In this document: positions 1 through 5,364 of the stretch, piece after piece
How positions within the stretch are numbered: the first letter of the stretch is position 1
Layout of the letters: each line of letters begins with the position of its first letter
Assembly (NCBI GenBank): GCA_915070155.1
Contig: CAJZFK010000055.1
Location: 1-5,364, forward strand
Direction: 5' to 3'
Origin: an uncultured Candidatus Saccharibacteria bacterium
Lineage (GTDB): Bacteria; Patescibacteriota; Saccharimonadia; Saccharimonadales; Saccharimonadaceae
DNA length: 5,364 bases
Position numbers and translations under genes: made by a program
The notes under the pieces: model-generated
Database searches by the model: none
Seen by the model: only the letters and a program-made list of their open reading frames with translations
Told to the model about the DNA's origin: nothing

Positions 1-40
1 ACTAATTATAAAAAAATGCAACAATATATTAGAATAATTT
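1..40. other. AT-rich gap downstream of the helicase gene, possible start of a promoter
   Basis: This short AT-rich stretch follows the TAA stop of the helicase gene (minus strand). Read on the minus strand it has a run of six to seven T residues (17 to 10), but I find no convincing GC-rich stem before it, so an intrinsic terminator is not supported. A perfect TATAAT lies on the minus strand at 10 to 5. By the spacing seen at the two other promoters in this window, it could be the -10 element of a gene beginning just beyond the left edge. No -35 match and no TG extension accompany it, so the call is tentative. Confidence 0.3.
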
Positions 41-3000
41 TTATATTTCGCCCGCCAGCAGGTCTTTTTCGAATTGCAACATTCCCTTATAATCCGCCGA
101 ATAGTCAGAAATATCCGGCAGATCTAACGTGGTAATTTTTCGCCAAATAATCTCAATTAGTTGCGTAAATTCAGTCAGTTCTTCTCTGGAGAACGTGTCT
201 TCCAGGCTGAGAATATCGCCAGTTTTCATGTCTGGTTCGACAAACTGCAATCGCCCGCCAGTAAACGTGAAATTGCCATAATCGCGTGAATGCTCGACCA
301 GCAGCTGATAGAACATCAATTGCTGACGATATTTATGAAGTTTGATTTTCTCGTAATCAGCCGAACCTTTCCAGGAATGCGCTGGCTTGCCAGTTTTATA
401 ATCCGTTACGAAGATGGTTTTATTCTGTTTATCAATATCGACAACGTCAAGTTTACCGGTCAATCTGGCGTTATCTATAATTACGCCTTGGTTTGAAAAG
501 TCCAATTCCGCCAAGTCCGTGTCATGAAAATCTGAAGATTTGGCGTTTAAGAACGCAGTCAAAGCCGACTTCCCTTTGTTCAAATACAATTGAAAATCGT
601 CCGCTGGCAAATGTTGGCTCTCGAGTGATTTTTGGAAGAATTGGAGGATTTGTTCGGTGCTTGGCAATTGATGATCGGCGCTGAATGAGCAATGTGCTTG
701 CTGAAGGCTGCTGTGAATCGCGGTTCCGTAAGCTGCGGCGGAATTTTTGGCGGATGGAAAATGCAGCAAATTGTTCAATAAGAAATTCTGCGGTCCGCCA
801 CGTGAAACGTCGAGGAAATTATTCAAATGCGTCGCGGAAAGCTTGTATGTTTCGAGTGCTGGCGCCAATAAATCCTTTAATTCTGGAGCAATCGGCGAAG
901 TTAGTCGCGTCGTCCAGTCGGTTTCAGCGAGTTCAATTTGTTCAGCTGGATCATCGCTGGTTGGAATGATGGTTGGCGTGCAATTCGTCAAGAAACTGGC
1001 AATTATCGTGTCGCTGCCAGAATCGTTGGTTTGAGAATAAGTCATGGTCAATGTGGTTTTGGCGCGAGTCATCGCCACAAAGAATAATCGAAGTCGTTCG
1101 TCGTAAGTAGCACCCGCTGGCTGAAGTTGGAGGTTTGCGGGATATCGGATAGCTCGACTGCGTGAACGGACTTTCTCACCCCAAGCGCTGTCAATTGCCC
1201 CAATCACAAAAACGTGCGGAAATTCCAGACCTTTGGATTTATGGGCGGTCATCAAATTTATGGCGCCGCTGAGTGAACTTGCGTGCGTGCGAATTTGTGT
1301 TAAGCGAGTTTTTGTCGAAATGTGCAGGTCAATAAACTCCAAAAAATCTTCCAGCGTTGGGTTTTTATCGGTGATTCGATCACGAAGTTTTTGGCGCAAA
1401 GTACGCAAACTTTCCAGAATTGTCAGATATGCTTCTGGGTTTTTATCTAGCTTTTCTGGCGAGAAATAGAAATTGGCGAGAGAATTGACCTGAAGATCAC
1501 TGCTTTCGTCGTTAGTTAAGCCTAATAAATTGTCCAATTGCTCTTCCAGCGGCAGATTCGGCACGTCCTTAGCGCGCTCCAAAAGCCACTCCGCAAATTC
1601 CTTAAATACGCTATTCGCCAGCATACTTTCCAGCCACAATTGTCGATTTTTGTAAGCTTGAAGGCTCAACTTCCAGATGTACAGCGCAGAAAATCCAAAC
1701 GCGGGATGAGCCGTAATTTCCGGCAATAGACTATTGGCAACGTCCAAATTATTCTGGCTAATCGCCACGACAGTTCGCGCTAATTTGTCCAGAATCTGAA
1801 TTATATCTTGCTCAAAAATGTCGTCGTGACGCTCGTAATTGACAAAAAGATTTTCCTTATAAAGATGCGGAAGAATTTCAATGAGTTCCTTATGGTGGCG
1901 CGCAATAATCGTGATGTTTTCTGGTTTCTCGCCATTTTTTATCAGCTCGGCAATTTGTTTGGCAATTCCCGCTCGCTCTTCGCTAACAGATGAGAATTCT
2001 TGGATTTCGACTTTTGAGCCTTCGCTATTTGCGTGTGCGGTCAATTGTTTTGATAGCCCGTCAATTGTGTTTTCCAATCGATCCGCGCCTTGGGTGATGA
2101 CGTCCCGCGCCGATGACAAAATATTTTCGGCGGAACGATAATTGTCGGTCAAAACGATAATTTTTGGGTCGTGATAATGCTGGCGGAAACGCTGGATGTT
2201 GCCCACGTCTGCGCCTTGGAAGCTGAAGATTGCTTGGTCGTCGTCGCCAACCGCCATGATGTTTGGATTGTCGTCGTTCTCGCTGGTCAAATTGAACAAT
2301 AATCGTAATTGCGCCAAGTTCGTGTCCTGGAATTCGTCGACCATGATGAATTGGAATTGCTCTTGGAGATTTGCGCGAAGTTCTGGGTGAGATTCGCAGG
2401 CTTGAATAACGGATAAAATCATGTCGTCATAGTCAAATAACGAGCGCTCAGACAAAATATTTACGTACTTTTCGTAAACGTCAATTGCGGCAGATAATTT
2501 TTCTGCGGCGGTAAAATCTTTCAGGACAAATTCGCCATTGGCATTTTTTTCGCACCATTTATTTTTCCAAGCAGTCAGCGGCTTGGTTGAGTTTTCGTCA
2601 ATTGCTTCTTGGGTGGCGTGCACGATGCTCAGCGCTAAAACGTTGGCATATGGCGTGATTGAGGCTGGCAATTTTGAGTTTTTCTCGTCAGGGTTTTTGG
2701 CGGCTAAATTGGCAATTTTCTCAGCTATCGGCGCAAACATTTCGATTGTCTTTTTCGATATTTTGGCGGAAAATACTTGCTGAATATCTGGCGCAATTTC
2801 GGCGATTGTGCTTTGATTGTCCTTAATAATTGCCCGTAATTCTGACGGAGTTAAGCCACTTTGTTTGAACTCGGAAATAATGCGAATAAGGTCTTTAATA
2901 TAAACGAATTCCCCGTTGTTTTTTGCGCTTAATGGATTTCGCCAATCAAGTCCTTCAAGTATTCCAGAGATAATTTGATATTGCGTCAATTCGTCAACTG

Positions 3001-3337
3001 GCTGAGCGTCGGCGCCACGGAAAAAATACTCGCGATGTTGATTGATGATTTCTGTGCCGAAGCTGTGGAACGTGTGAATCGCAATTTTATACGCGTCCTC
3101 ACCGATAATCTGGCGGAGTCGTTGGCGCATATTCGTGGCGCCGCTTTCAGTAAACGTCAAGCATAAAATACTGTTCGGTAAAGTGTCGGTCTGTCTTAGG
3201 ATTTGGGCGGTGCGCATACTTAGAAGCTCGGTTTTCCCCGTTCCTGGCCCAGCAATTACCAAAAGCGATCCGTGAATGTAGTCGACTGCTTGTCGTTGAT
3301 TATTGTTTAATTTAGCGTAACGAGTATTGAAATCCAT
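41..3337 (-). CDS. UvrD/PcrA-type SF1A DNA helicase fused to a RecB-type PD-(D/E)XK nuclease
   Basis: Predicted cytoplasmic ATP-dependent 3'-5' DNA translocase/helicase with a C-terminal nuclease, for DNA repair or end processing. Helicase motifs appear in order: Q motif around N13-Q16, Walker A AGPGTGKT (29-36), Ia LTFTESGATNM (60-70), HTFHSFG (88-94), Walker B VDEFQDT (333-339), motif III VGDDDQAIFSFQGA (363-376), NYRS (399-402), motif V TAHKSKGLEF (697-706) and motif VI with FFVAMTRAK (752-760). The nuclease follows: LSATHLNNF (833-841), GTAIH with H875, LTGKLDVVD with D964, DYKTGK with D979 and K981, and QLMFY (Q1006-Y1010). The full PD-(D/E)XK set looks intact. The 300 residues between Walker A Lys and motif II Glu exceed the roughly 190 of PcrA, so region 1B is enlarged. 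The nuclease region has a single Cys (C883), so an AddB-like Fe-S cluster is excluded. The ATG at 3337 sits 6 bases after an extended -10. The domain call is firm; equivalence to AddA, AdnB or PcrA is not resolved. Confidence 0.95.
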   Translation of the reverse strand: MDFNTRYAKLNNNQRQAVDYIHGSLLVIAGPGTGKTELLSMRTAQILRQTDTLPNSILCLTFTESGATNMRQRLRQIIGEDAYKIAIHTFHSFGTEIINQHREYFFRGADAQPVDELTQYQIISGILEGLDWRNPLSAKNNGEFVYIKDLIRIISEFKQSGLTPSELRAIIKDNQSTIAEIAPDIQQVFSAKISKKTIEMFAPIAEKIANLAAKNPDEKNSKLPASITPYANVLALSIVHATQEAIDENSTKPLTAWKNKWCEKNANGEFVLKDFTAAEKLSAAIDVYEKYVNILSERSLFDYDDMILSVIQACESHPELRANLQEQFQFIMVDEFQDTNLAQLRLLFNLTSENDDNPNIMAVGDDDQAIFSFQGADVGNIQRFRQHYHDPKIIVLTDNYRSAENILSSARDVITQGADRLENTIDGLSKQLTAHANSEGSKVEIQEFSSVSEERAGIAKQIAELIKNGEKPENITIIARHHKELIEILPHLYKENLFVNYERHDDIFEQDIIQILDKLARTVVAISQNNLDVANSLLPEITAHPAFGFSALYIWKLSLQAYKNRQLWLESMLANSVFKEFAEWLLERAKDVPNLPLEEQLDNLLGLTNDESSDLQVNSLANFYFSPEKLDKNPEAYLTILESLRTLRQKLRDRITDKNPTLEDFLEFIDLHISTKTRLTQIRTHASSLSGAINLMTAHKSKGLEFPHVFVIGAIDSAWGEKVRSRSRAIRYPANLQLQPAGATYDERLRLFFVAMTRAKTTLTMTYSQTNDSGSDTIIASFLTNCTPTIIPTSDDPAEQIELAETDWTTRLTSPIAPELKDLLAPALETYKLSATHLNNFLDVSRGGPQNFLLNNLLHFPSAKNSAAAYGTAIHSSLQQAHCSFSADHQLPSTEQILQFFQKSLESQHLPADDFQLYLNKGKSALTAFLNAKSSDFHDTDLAELDFSNQGVIIDNARLTGKLDVVDIDKQNKTIFVTDYKTGKPAHSWKGSADYEKIKLHKYRQQLMFYQLLVEHSRDYGNFTFTGGRLQFVEPDMKTGDILSLEDTFSREELTEFTQLIEIIWRKITTLDLPDISDYSADYKGMLQFEKDLLAGEI

Positions 3338-3343
3338 AGTTTT

Positions 3344-3352
3344 ATTCTACCA
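3344..3352 (-). promoter_or_regulatory. Extended -10 promoter element of the helicase gene, predicted leaderless
   Basis: On the minus strand this reads TGG followed by TAGAAT, four to five matches to TATAAT plus a TGn extension. Exactly six bases (AAAACT) separate it from the ATG at 3337. A transcript starting the usual 6-8 bases after the -10 would begin at or next to the A of ATG. No AGGAGG-like sequence precedes the start. No -35 hexamer is found at 16-18 bases upstream; a TTGATA lies about 26 bases upstream, too far for a normal promoter. This is a sequence-only prediction, strengthened by the matching element on the other side of the gap. Confidence 0.6.
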
Positions 3353-3566
3353 TGCTGGCGGTCTTCAGAGCGCGATATCAAAATTGACATTTACAGAATT
3401 CATCCAAGGTTGTAGATTCAGTATTAAGAGGGTGAATGAAAAATATTCAGAAGATGCGTTTAAGGGTAAAAGCCACTTGGATATTTCCCGTCAAGCAGTC
3501 AAATCGACCATGCAGGCTGGCTATTAGATTTCATATCTTTGCCATCTCGCGCACCTCATAAAAAAA

Positions 3567-3575
3567 TGGTAAAAT
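3567..3575 (+). promoter_or_regulatory. Extended -10 promoter element of the unknown gene/ATPase operon, predicted leaderless
   Basis: The plus strand reads TGG followed by TAAAAT, then seven bases (ATTATCT) and the ATG at 3583. The expected transcription start falls on or one base before the start codon. There is no Shine-Dalgarno sequence; the upstream stretch is A-rich (seven A at 3560-3566). A TTGCCA at 3539-3544 is 25 bases from the -10, too far to be a normal -35. The element matches the helicase promoter in sequence (TGGTAnAAT) and in distance to ATG (7 against 6 bases). It would drive both plus-strand genes. Confidence 0.6.
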
Positions 3576-3582
3576 ATTATCT

Positions 3583-4071
3583 ATGAATAAGGCTACGTAC
3601 GACGAGCTGGCACTGGAGCGAATTGCTAAGGAAAAATTTGGTTTTCCAATTGATGTTCGATCAATAATTTTGTGGCACGCTGATGTTAGTCGCACGGCTA
3701 AGGCGTCGGTGTTTTTGACGAATAAAAAGCAGCTGATGATGTATTTGGAGGCGACTTCGCCATTGATTTTATCTGACGTTAAAAAGATAATTTCGCGAAT
3801 GGGTATGCGTGCGGAATTGTTTCTTCCACCAAAAGGTCAGCCGCGATATTTTGAAGATATTGGCAAGCGCAAATTTCGCGAAGTTTTTCCTGGAAGAAAG
3901 CACGTTACGGATGAAGATTTGCATTTTTATAAAACTTTGGCGCCGTATAATCCTGCCTTGGTTTTGATTTCTGAAGTGAAAAATGGCGAGATATATCAAT
4001 TCGATTCTGACGCGTACGGAAATTGGCGAGTTGGCGCAAGGTTCAGCTATAGAAGGATTCAAACGAGCTAA
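3583..4071 (+). CDS. Uncharacterised 162-residue soluble protein, first gene of an operon with a P-type ATPase
   Basis: I do not recognise this protein and assign no function. It has no signal peptide, membrane segment, coiled coil or cysteine, so it is probably a small cytoplasmic alpha/beta protein. It is rich in Lys and Arg. Visible segments are an N-terminal helix (about 5-18), strand-like stretches at 26-32 and 41-46, a helix around 49-56, a helix at 62-74, a Pro/Gly loop PPKGQP (82-87), a basic segment KRKFREVFPGRKH (95-107), and a strand-rich aromatic C-terminus (126-158) containing W148, Y156 and a terminal RR pair. The ATG at 3583 is favoured by the -10 seven bases upstream. The next Met codons (52, 53) would remove a third of the protein. 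Its stop codon overlaps the ATPase start by one base, so the two are probably translated together. A role linked to the ATPase is inferred from position only. Confidence 0.85.
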   Translation: MNKATYDELALERIAKEKFGFPIDVRSIILWHADVSRTAKASVFLTNKKQLMMYLEATSPLILSDVKKIISRMGMRAELFLPPKGQPRYFEDIGKRKFREVFPGRKHVTDEDLHFYKTLAPYNPALVLISEVKNGEIYQFDSDAYGNWRVGARFSYRRIQTS

Positions 4072-4073
4072 TG
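4051..4073 (+). promoter_or_regulatory. TAATG stop-start overlap with a distant weak ribosome binding site
   Basis: The stop of the upstream gene (TAA, 4069-4071) and the start of the ATPase (ATG, 4071-4073) share one base, the usual arrangement for translational coupling. A partial Shine-Dalgarno, AGAAGGA (4051-4057), lies 13 bases before the ATG, longer than the usual 5-9. Reading upstream in the ATPase frame, a TAG at 4050-4052 closes the frame and none of the six codons between it and 4071 is a start codon. This fixes the ATG at 4071 as the first possible start. Confidence 0.7.
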
Positions 4074-5364
4074 CGCGACTACTTAGACATTATTAAGCGG
4101 AACTTACTTTCCCCTATCGTCGTGGTGATTTTTCTGCTGGCTGGCGCGCTGGTTTATGTTCGCGAATATCGTGATGCGTGGTTTATTTCGGTGGTGATTG
4201 TCGTGAACTCAACGATTGGCATTATTCAGGAATTAAGAGCTAAGCGAGTTTTGCGGCAATTGGAGCTGATGAGCGCGCCGAAAGCTAGATTGCTGAAAGA
4301 CGGAAATGTTGTCGAGGTTGGCTATGACGAGCTTAAAATTGGTGATGAAATTCTTATTCAGGCTGGCGATGAATTGCCGGCGGACGCGAAAGTTATTGAG
4401 TCAAAAGGCTTGGAGCTGAATGAAAGTATGTTGACTGGCGAGTCTGCGTCGATTGAGAAAAAGGACGGCGATGTCGTGTTGGCGGCGACGACGGTTTTGG
4501 CTGGTGAAGGTACAGCGCGAGTAATTGCGATTGGTGACGACACGAAAGCTGGCGCGATTAGTCAAGTTCTGAAGCGTTACAAACCAGAACTCACACCTCT
4601 GCAATTGGCGATTTGGCGCGCAATTTATTTCTTGACTTACGGCGCAATTGTCCTGTCGTTACTTATCGCTATTGTCTATTATTTCTCTGGCGATAACGTC
4701 GTCGTCATCTTAAAAACCATCACTTCGGCGGCGGTTACGGTCGTGCCGGAAGGTTTGTTATTGGCGAGTTCGCTGCTTTTGGCGTTCGGCTCACTGCGAT
4801 TAGCTCAGGCGAAAGTCTTGCCACAAAAATTGTCGGCAATTGAAGCCATGGCGCTTCTGAATTTGCTGGCTGTAGATAAAACAGGCACCTTGACTAGCGA
4901 TGAAGTTACGCTGGAACGGGTCGAGGCTTTCGGTGATGAAAATGACTATTCAGACTCTGACGTTGCCAGTTTTGCGGCGTTAATTGCTCATGAAACCAGC
5001 GGCGGAAATATCACTGGTCGTGCAATTTTGGCGGAAGCTACGTCGCCAAAAAATACGAAAGTTTTGGAAGTTATGGCGTTTTCGTCGGCGCGTAAAATGG
5101 CTGGCGTGAGGGCGAATATTGATGGCGAAATTCGGACGTTAATGATGGGTGCGCCAGAGTTTGTGTCGAAGTTGGCGCCAGTAGACAAGGAAACTCAGAA
5201 GAAGTTGAATGATTGGGCTGACAATGGCTTGCGCGTGTTGATGTTGGCTGAATTTTCGGACGATAAAACCAAATTGAAAGACTTGAAAAATGATTCTGGA
5301 ACGGCAATCGGTGCGGTTGTTCTGCGCAATTCCCTGCGTCATGGCGTTGTTGAAACGGTGGATT
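4071..5364 (+). CDS. Cation-translocating P-type ATPase (HAD-IC family, CtpE-like), 3' end outside window
   Basis: Predicted inner-membrane ion pump driven by ATP through an aspartyl-phosphate. The first 431 codons are present. Membrane segments M1 (about 15-30) and M2 (37-53, followed by QELRAKR) come first. The actuator domain follows with GDELPAD (99-105) and TGES (122-125, E124 for dephosphorylation). Then come M3 (about 184-204) and M4 with VVPEGL (224-229; ion-site loop), LSAIEAMA (254-261), and the phosphorylation site DKTGTLT (269-275, D269). The nucleotide-binding part shows FSSARK (337-342) and GAPE (360-363). No CPx motif or heavy-metal domain is present, arguing against a copper/zinc pump. 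The M4 and post-M4 pattern resembles mycobacterial CtpE, a reported calcium transporter, but ion specificity needs M5/M6, which lie beyond the window. Oddities: only about 14 residues precede M1, KGAPE is replaced by MGAPE, and the DPPR-like Asp is Asn (N420). Confidence 0.93.
   Translation, partial: MRDYLDIIKRNLLSPIVVVIFLLAGALVYVREYRDAWFISVVIVVNSTIGIIQELRAKRVLRQLELMSAPKARLLKDGNVVEVGYDELKIGDEILIQAGDELPADAKVIESKGLELNESMLTGESASIEKKDGDVVLAATTVLAGEGTARVIAIGDDTKAGAISQVLKRYKPELTPLQLAIWRAIYFLTYGAIVLSLLIAIVYYFSGDNVVVILKTITSAAVTVVPEGLLLASSLLLAFGSLRLAQAKVLPQKLSAIEAMALLNLLAVDKTGTLTSDEVTLERVEAFGDENDYSDSDVASFAALIAHETSGGNITGRAILAEATSPKNTKVLEVMAFSSARKMAGVRANIDGEIRTLMMGAPEFVSKLAPVDKETQKKLNDWADNGLRVLMLAEFSDDKTKLKDLKNDSGTAIGAVVLRNSLRHGVVETVD

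Larger units (their letters stand above)
3338..3582. other. Divergent intergenic region without a supported gene
   Basis: This 245-base region separates the helicase gene (leftward) from the unknown gene and ATPase (rightward). Each end holds a TGGTAnAAT element close to the start codon. The middle (about 3360-3560) has no tRNA-like fold, no strong inverted repeat and no terminator that I can see. A plus-strand frame stays open to TAG at 3527. Its only starts are a TTG inside the helicase gene (3327) and a GTG at 3432 giving 31 codons. Neither has a good ribosome binding site, so I do not call a gene. The spacing leaves room for a regulator site or small RNA, but neither is visible. Confidence 0.7.

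Noticed and set aside
10..40. Possible intrinsic terminator after the helicase gene (T run on the minus strand)
   Set aside because: Only an AT palindrome (AATATATT) precedes the T run, and it is not adjacent to it. No stable stem can be drawn.
290..3166. Several plus-strand open frames of 60-95 codons lying opposite the helicase gene
   Set aside because: They lie antisense to a gene with a complete set of conserved motifs, overlap one another, and encode no recognisable domains. They are shadow frames.
3344..3521. Imperfect direct repeat ACCATG...CTGGC at 3349-3359 and 3507-3521, a possible operator pair
   Set aside because: The match needs a four-base gap, and CTGGC-type strings are common throughout the window. 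The first copy is accounted for by the helicase promoter, so there is too little to call a regulator site.
3327..3527. Plus-strand open frame of 66 codons (TTG start), or 31 codons from GTG at 3432, in the divergent gap
   Set aside because: The TTG start lies inside the helicase coding sequence and the frame crosses the helicase promoter. The shorter GTG version has no good ribosome binding site or promoter at the spacing used by its neighbours. An open frame of this length is expected by chance.
3769..5342. Minus-strand open frames of 61-97 codons opposite the unknown gene and the ATPase
   Set aside because: The ATPase frame is continuous from 4071 to the window end with all P-type motifs. 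The opposite-strand frames have low-complexity Ser/Thr/Pro-rich or unmatched sequence and no promoters.
4071..5364. Heavy-metal (CopA/ZntA-like) or KdpB-type identity for the ATPase
   Set aside because: M4 carries PEGL rather than a CPC/CPx motif and there is no N-terminal metal-binding domain. The post-M4 pattern and gene context do not resemble KdpB.
1..5364. Defence island, prophage, CRISPR, insertion sequence or toxin-antitoxin system
   Set aside because: No repeats with spacers, transposase motifs, phage proteins or paired small toxin-like genes are visible. The helicase-nuclease alone is better explained as a repair enzyme.

Overview
The window looks like chromosomal DNA from a small-genome bacterium, most plausibly Candidatus Saccharibacteria (TM7) or a related Patescibacteria/CPR lineage. 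This rests on recognising the style of the two large proteins and on the roughly mid-40s GC content, tight gene packing and near absence of Shine-Dalgarno signals. It is a judgement, not a search result. Both complete genes read through cleanly with the standard bacterial code and end in TAA.

Layout: positions 1-40 are an AT-rich gap. On the minus strand, 3337 down to 41 is one long gene for a UvrD/PcrA-type (superfamily 1A) helicase with a C-terminal RecB-type PD-(D/E)XK nuclease, 1098 residues. Positions 3338-3582 are a 245-base divergent intergenic region with a promoter-like element at each end. On the plus strand, 3583-4071 encodes a 162-residue soluble protein I do not recognise. It overlaps by one base (TAATG) a P-type cation ATPase starting at 4071, which the window edge cuts after 431 codons, inside the nucleotide-binding/phosphorylation region.

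How the genes relate: the helicase-nuclease is a DNA repair/recombination enzyme transcribed alone from its side of the divergent region. The unknown protein and the ATPase almost certainly share one transcript and are probably translationally coupled. Nothing links the two transcription units functionally. The best regulatory signal is that both divergent genes carry the same TGGTAnAAT extended -10 element only 6-7 bases before ATG, with no ribosome binding site. This predicts leaderless mRNAs.

I see no RNA gene, insertion sequence, CRISPR array, phage gene or defence cassette. This is largely an ordinary chromosomal region. The points worth a second look are the predicted leaderless promoters, the helicase-nuclease architecture with its enlarged 1B region, the shortened N-terminus and unusual nucleotide-site residues of the ATPase, the uncharacterised gene coupled to it, and a strong excess of the palindrome CAATTG.
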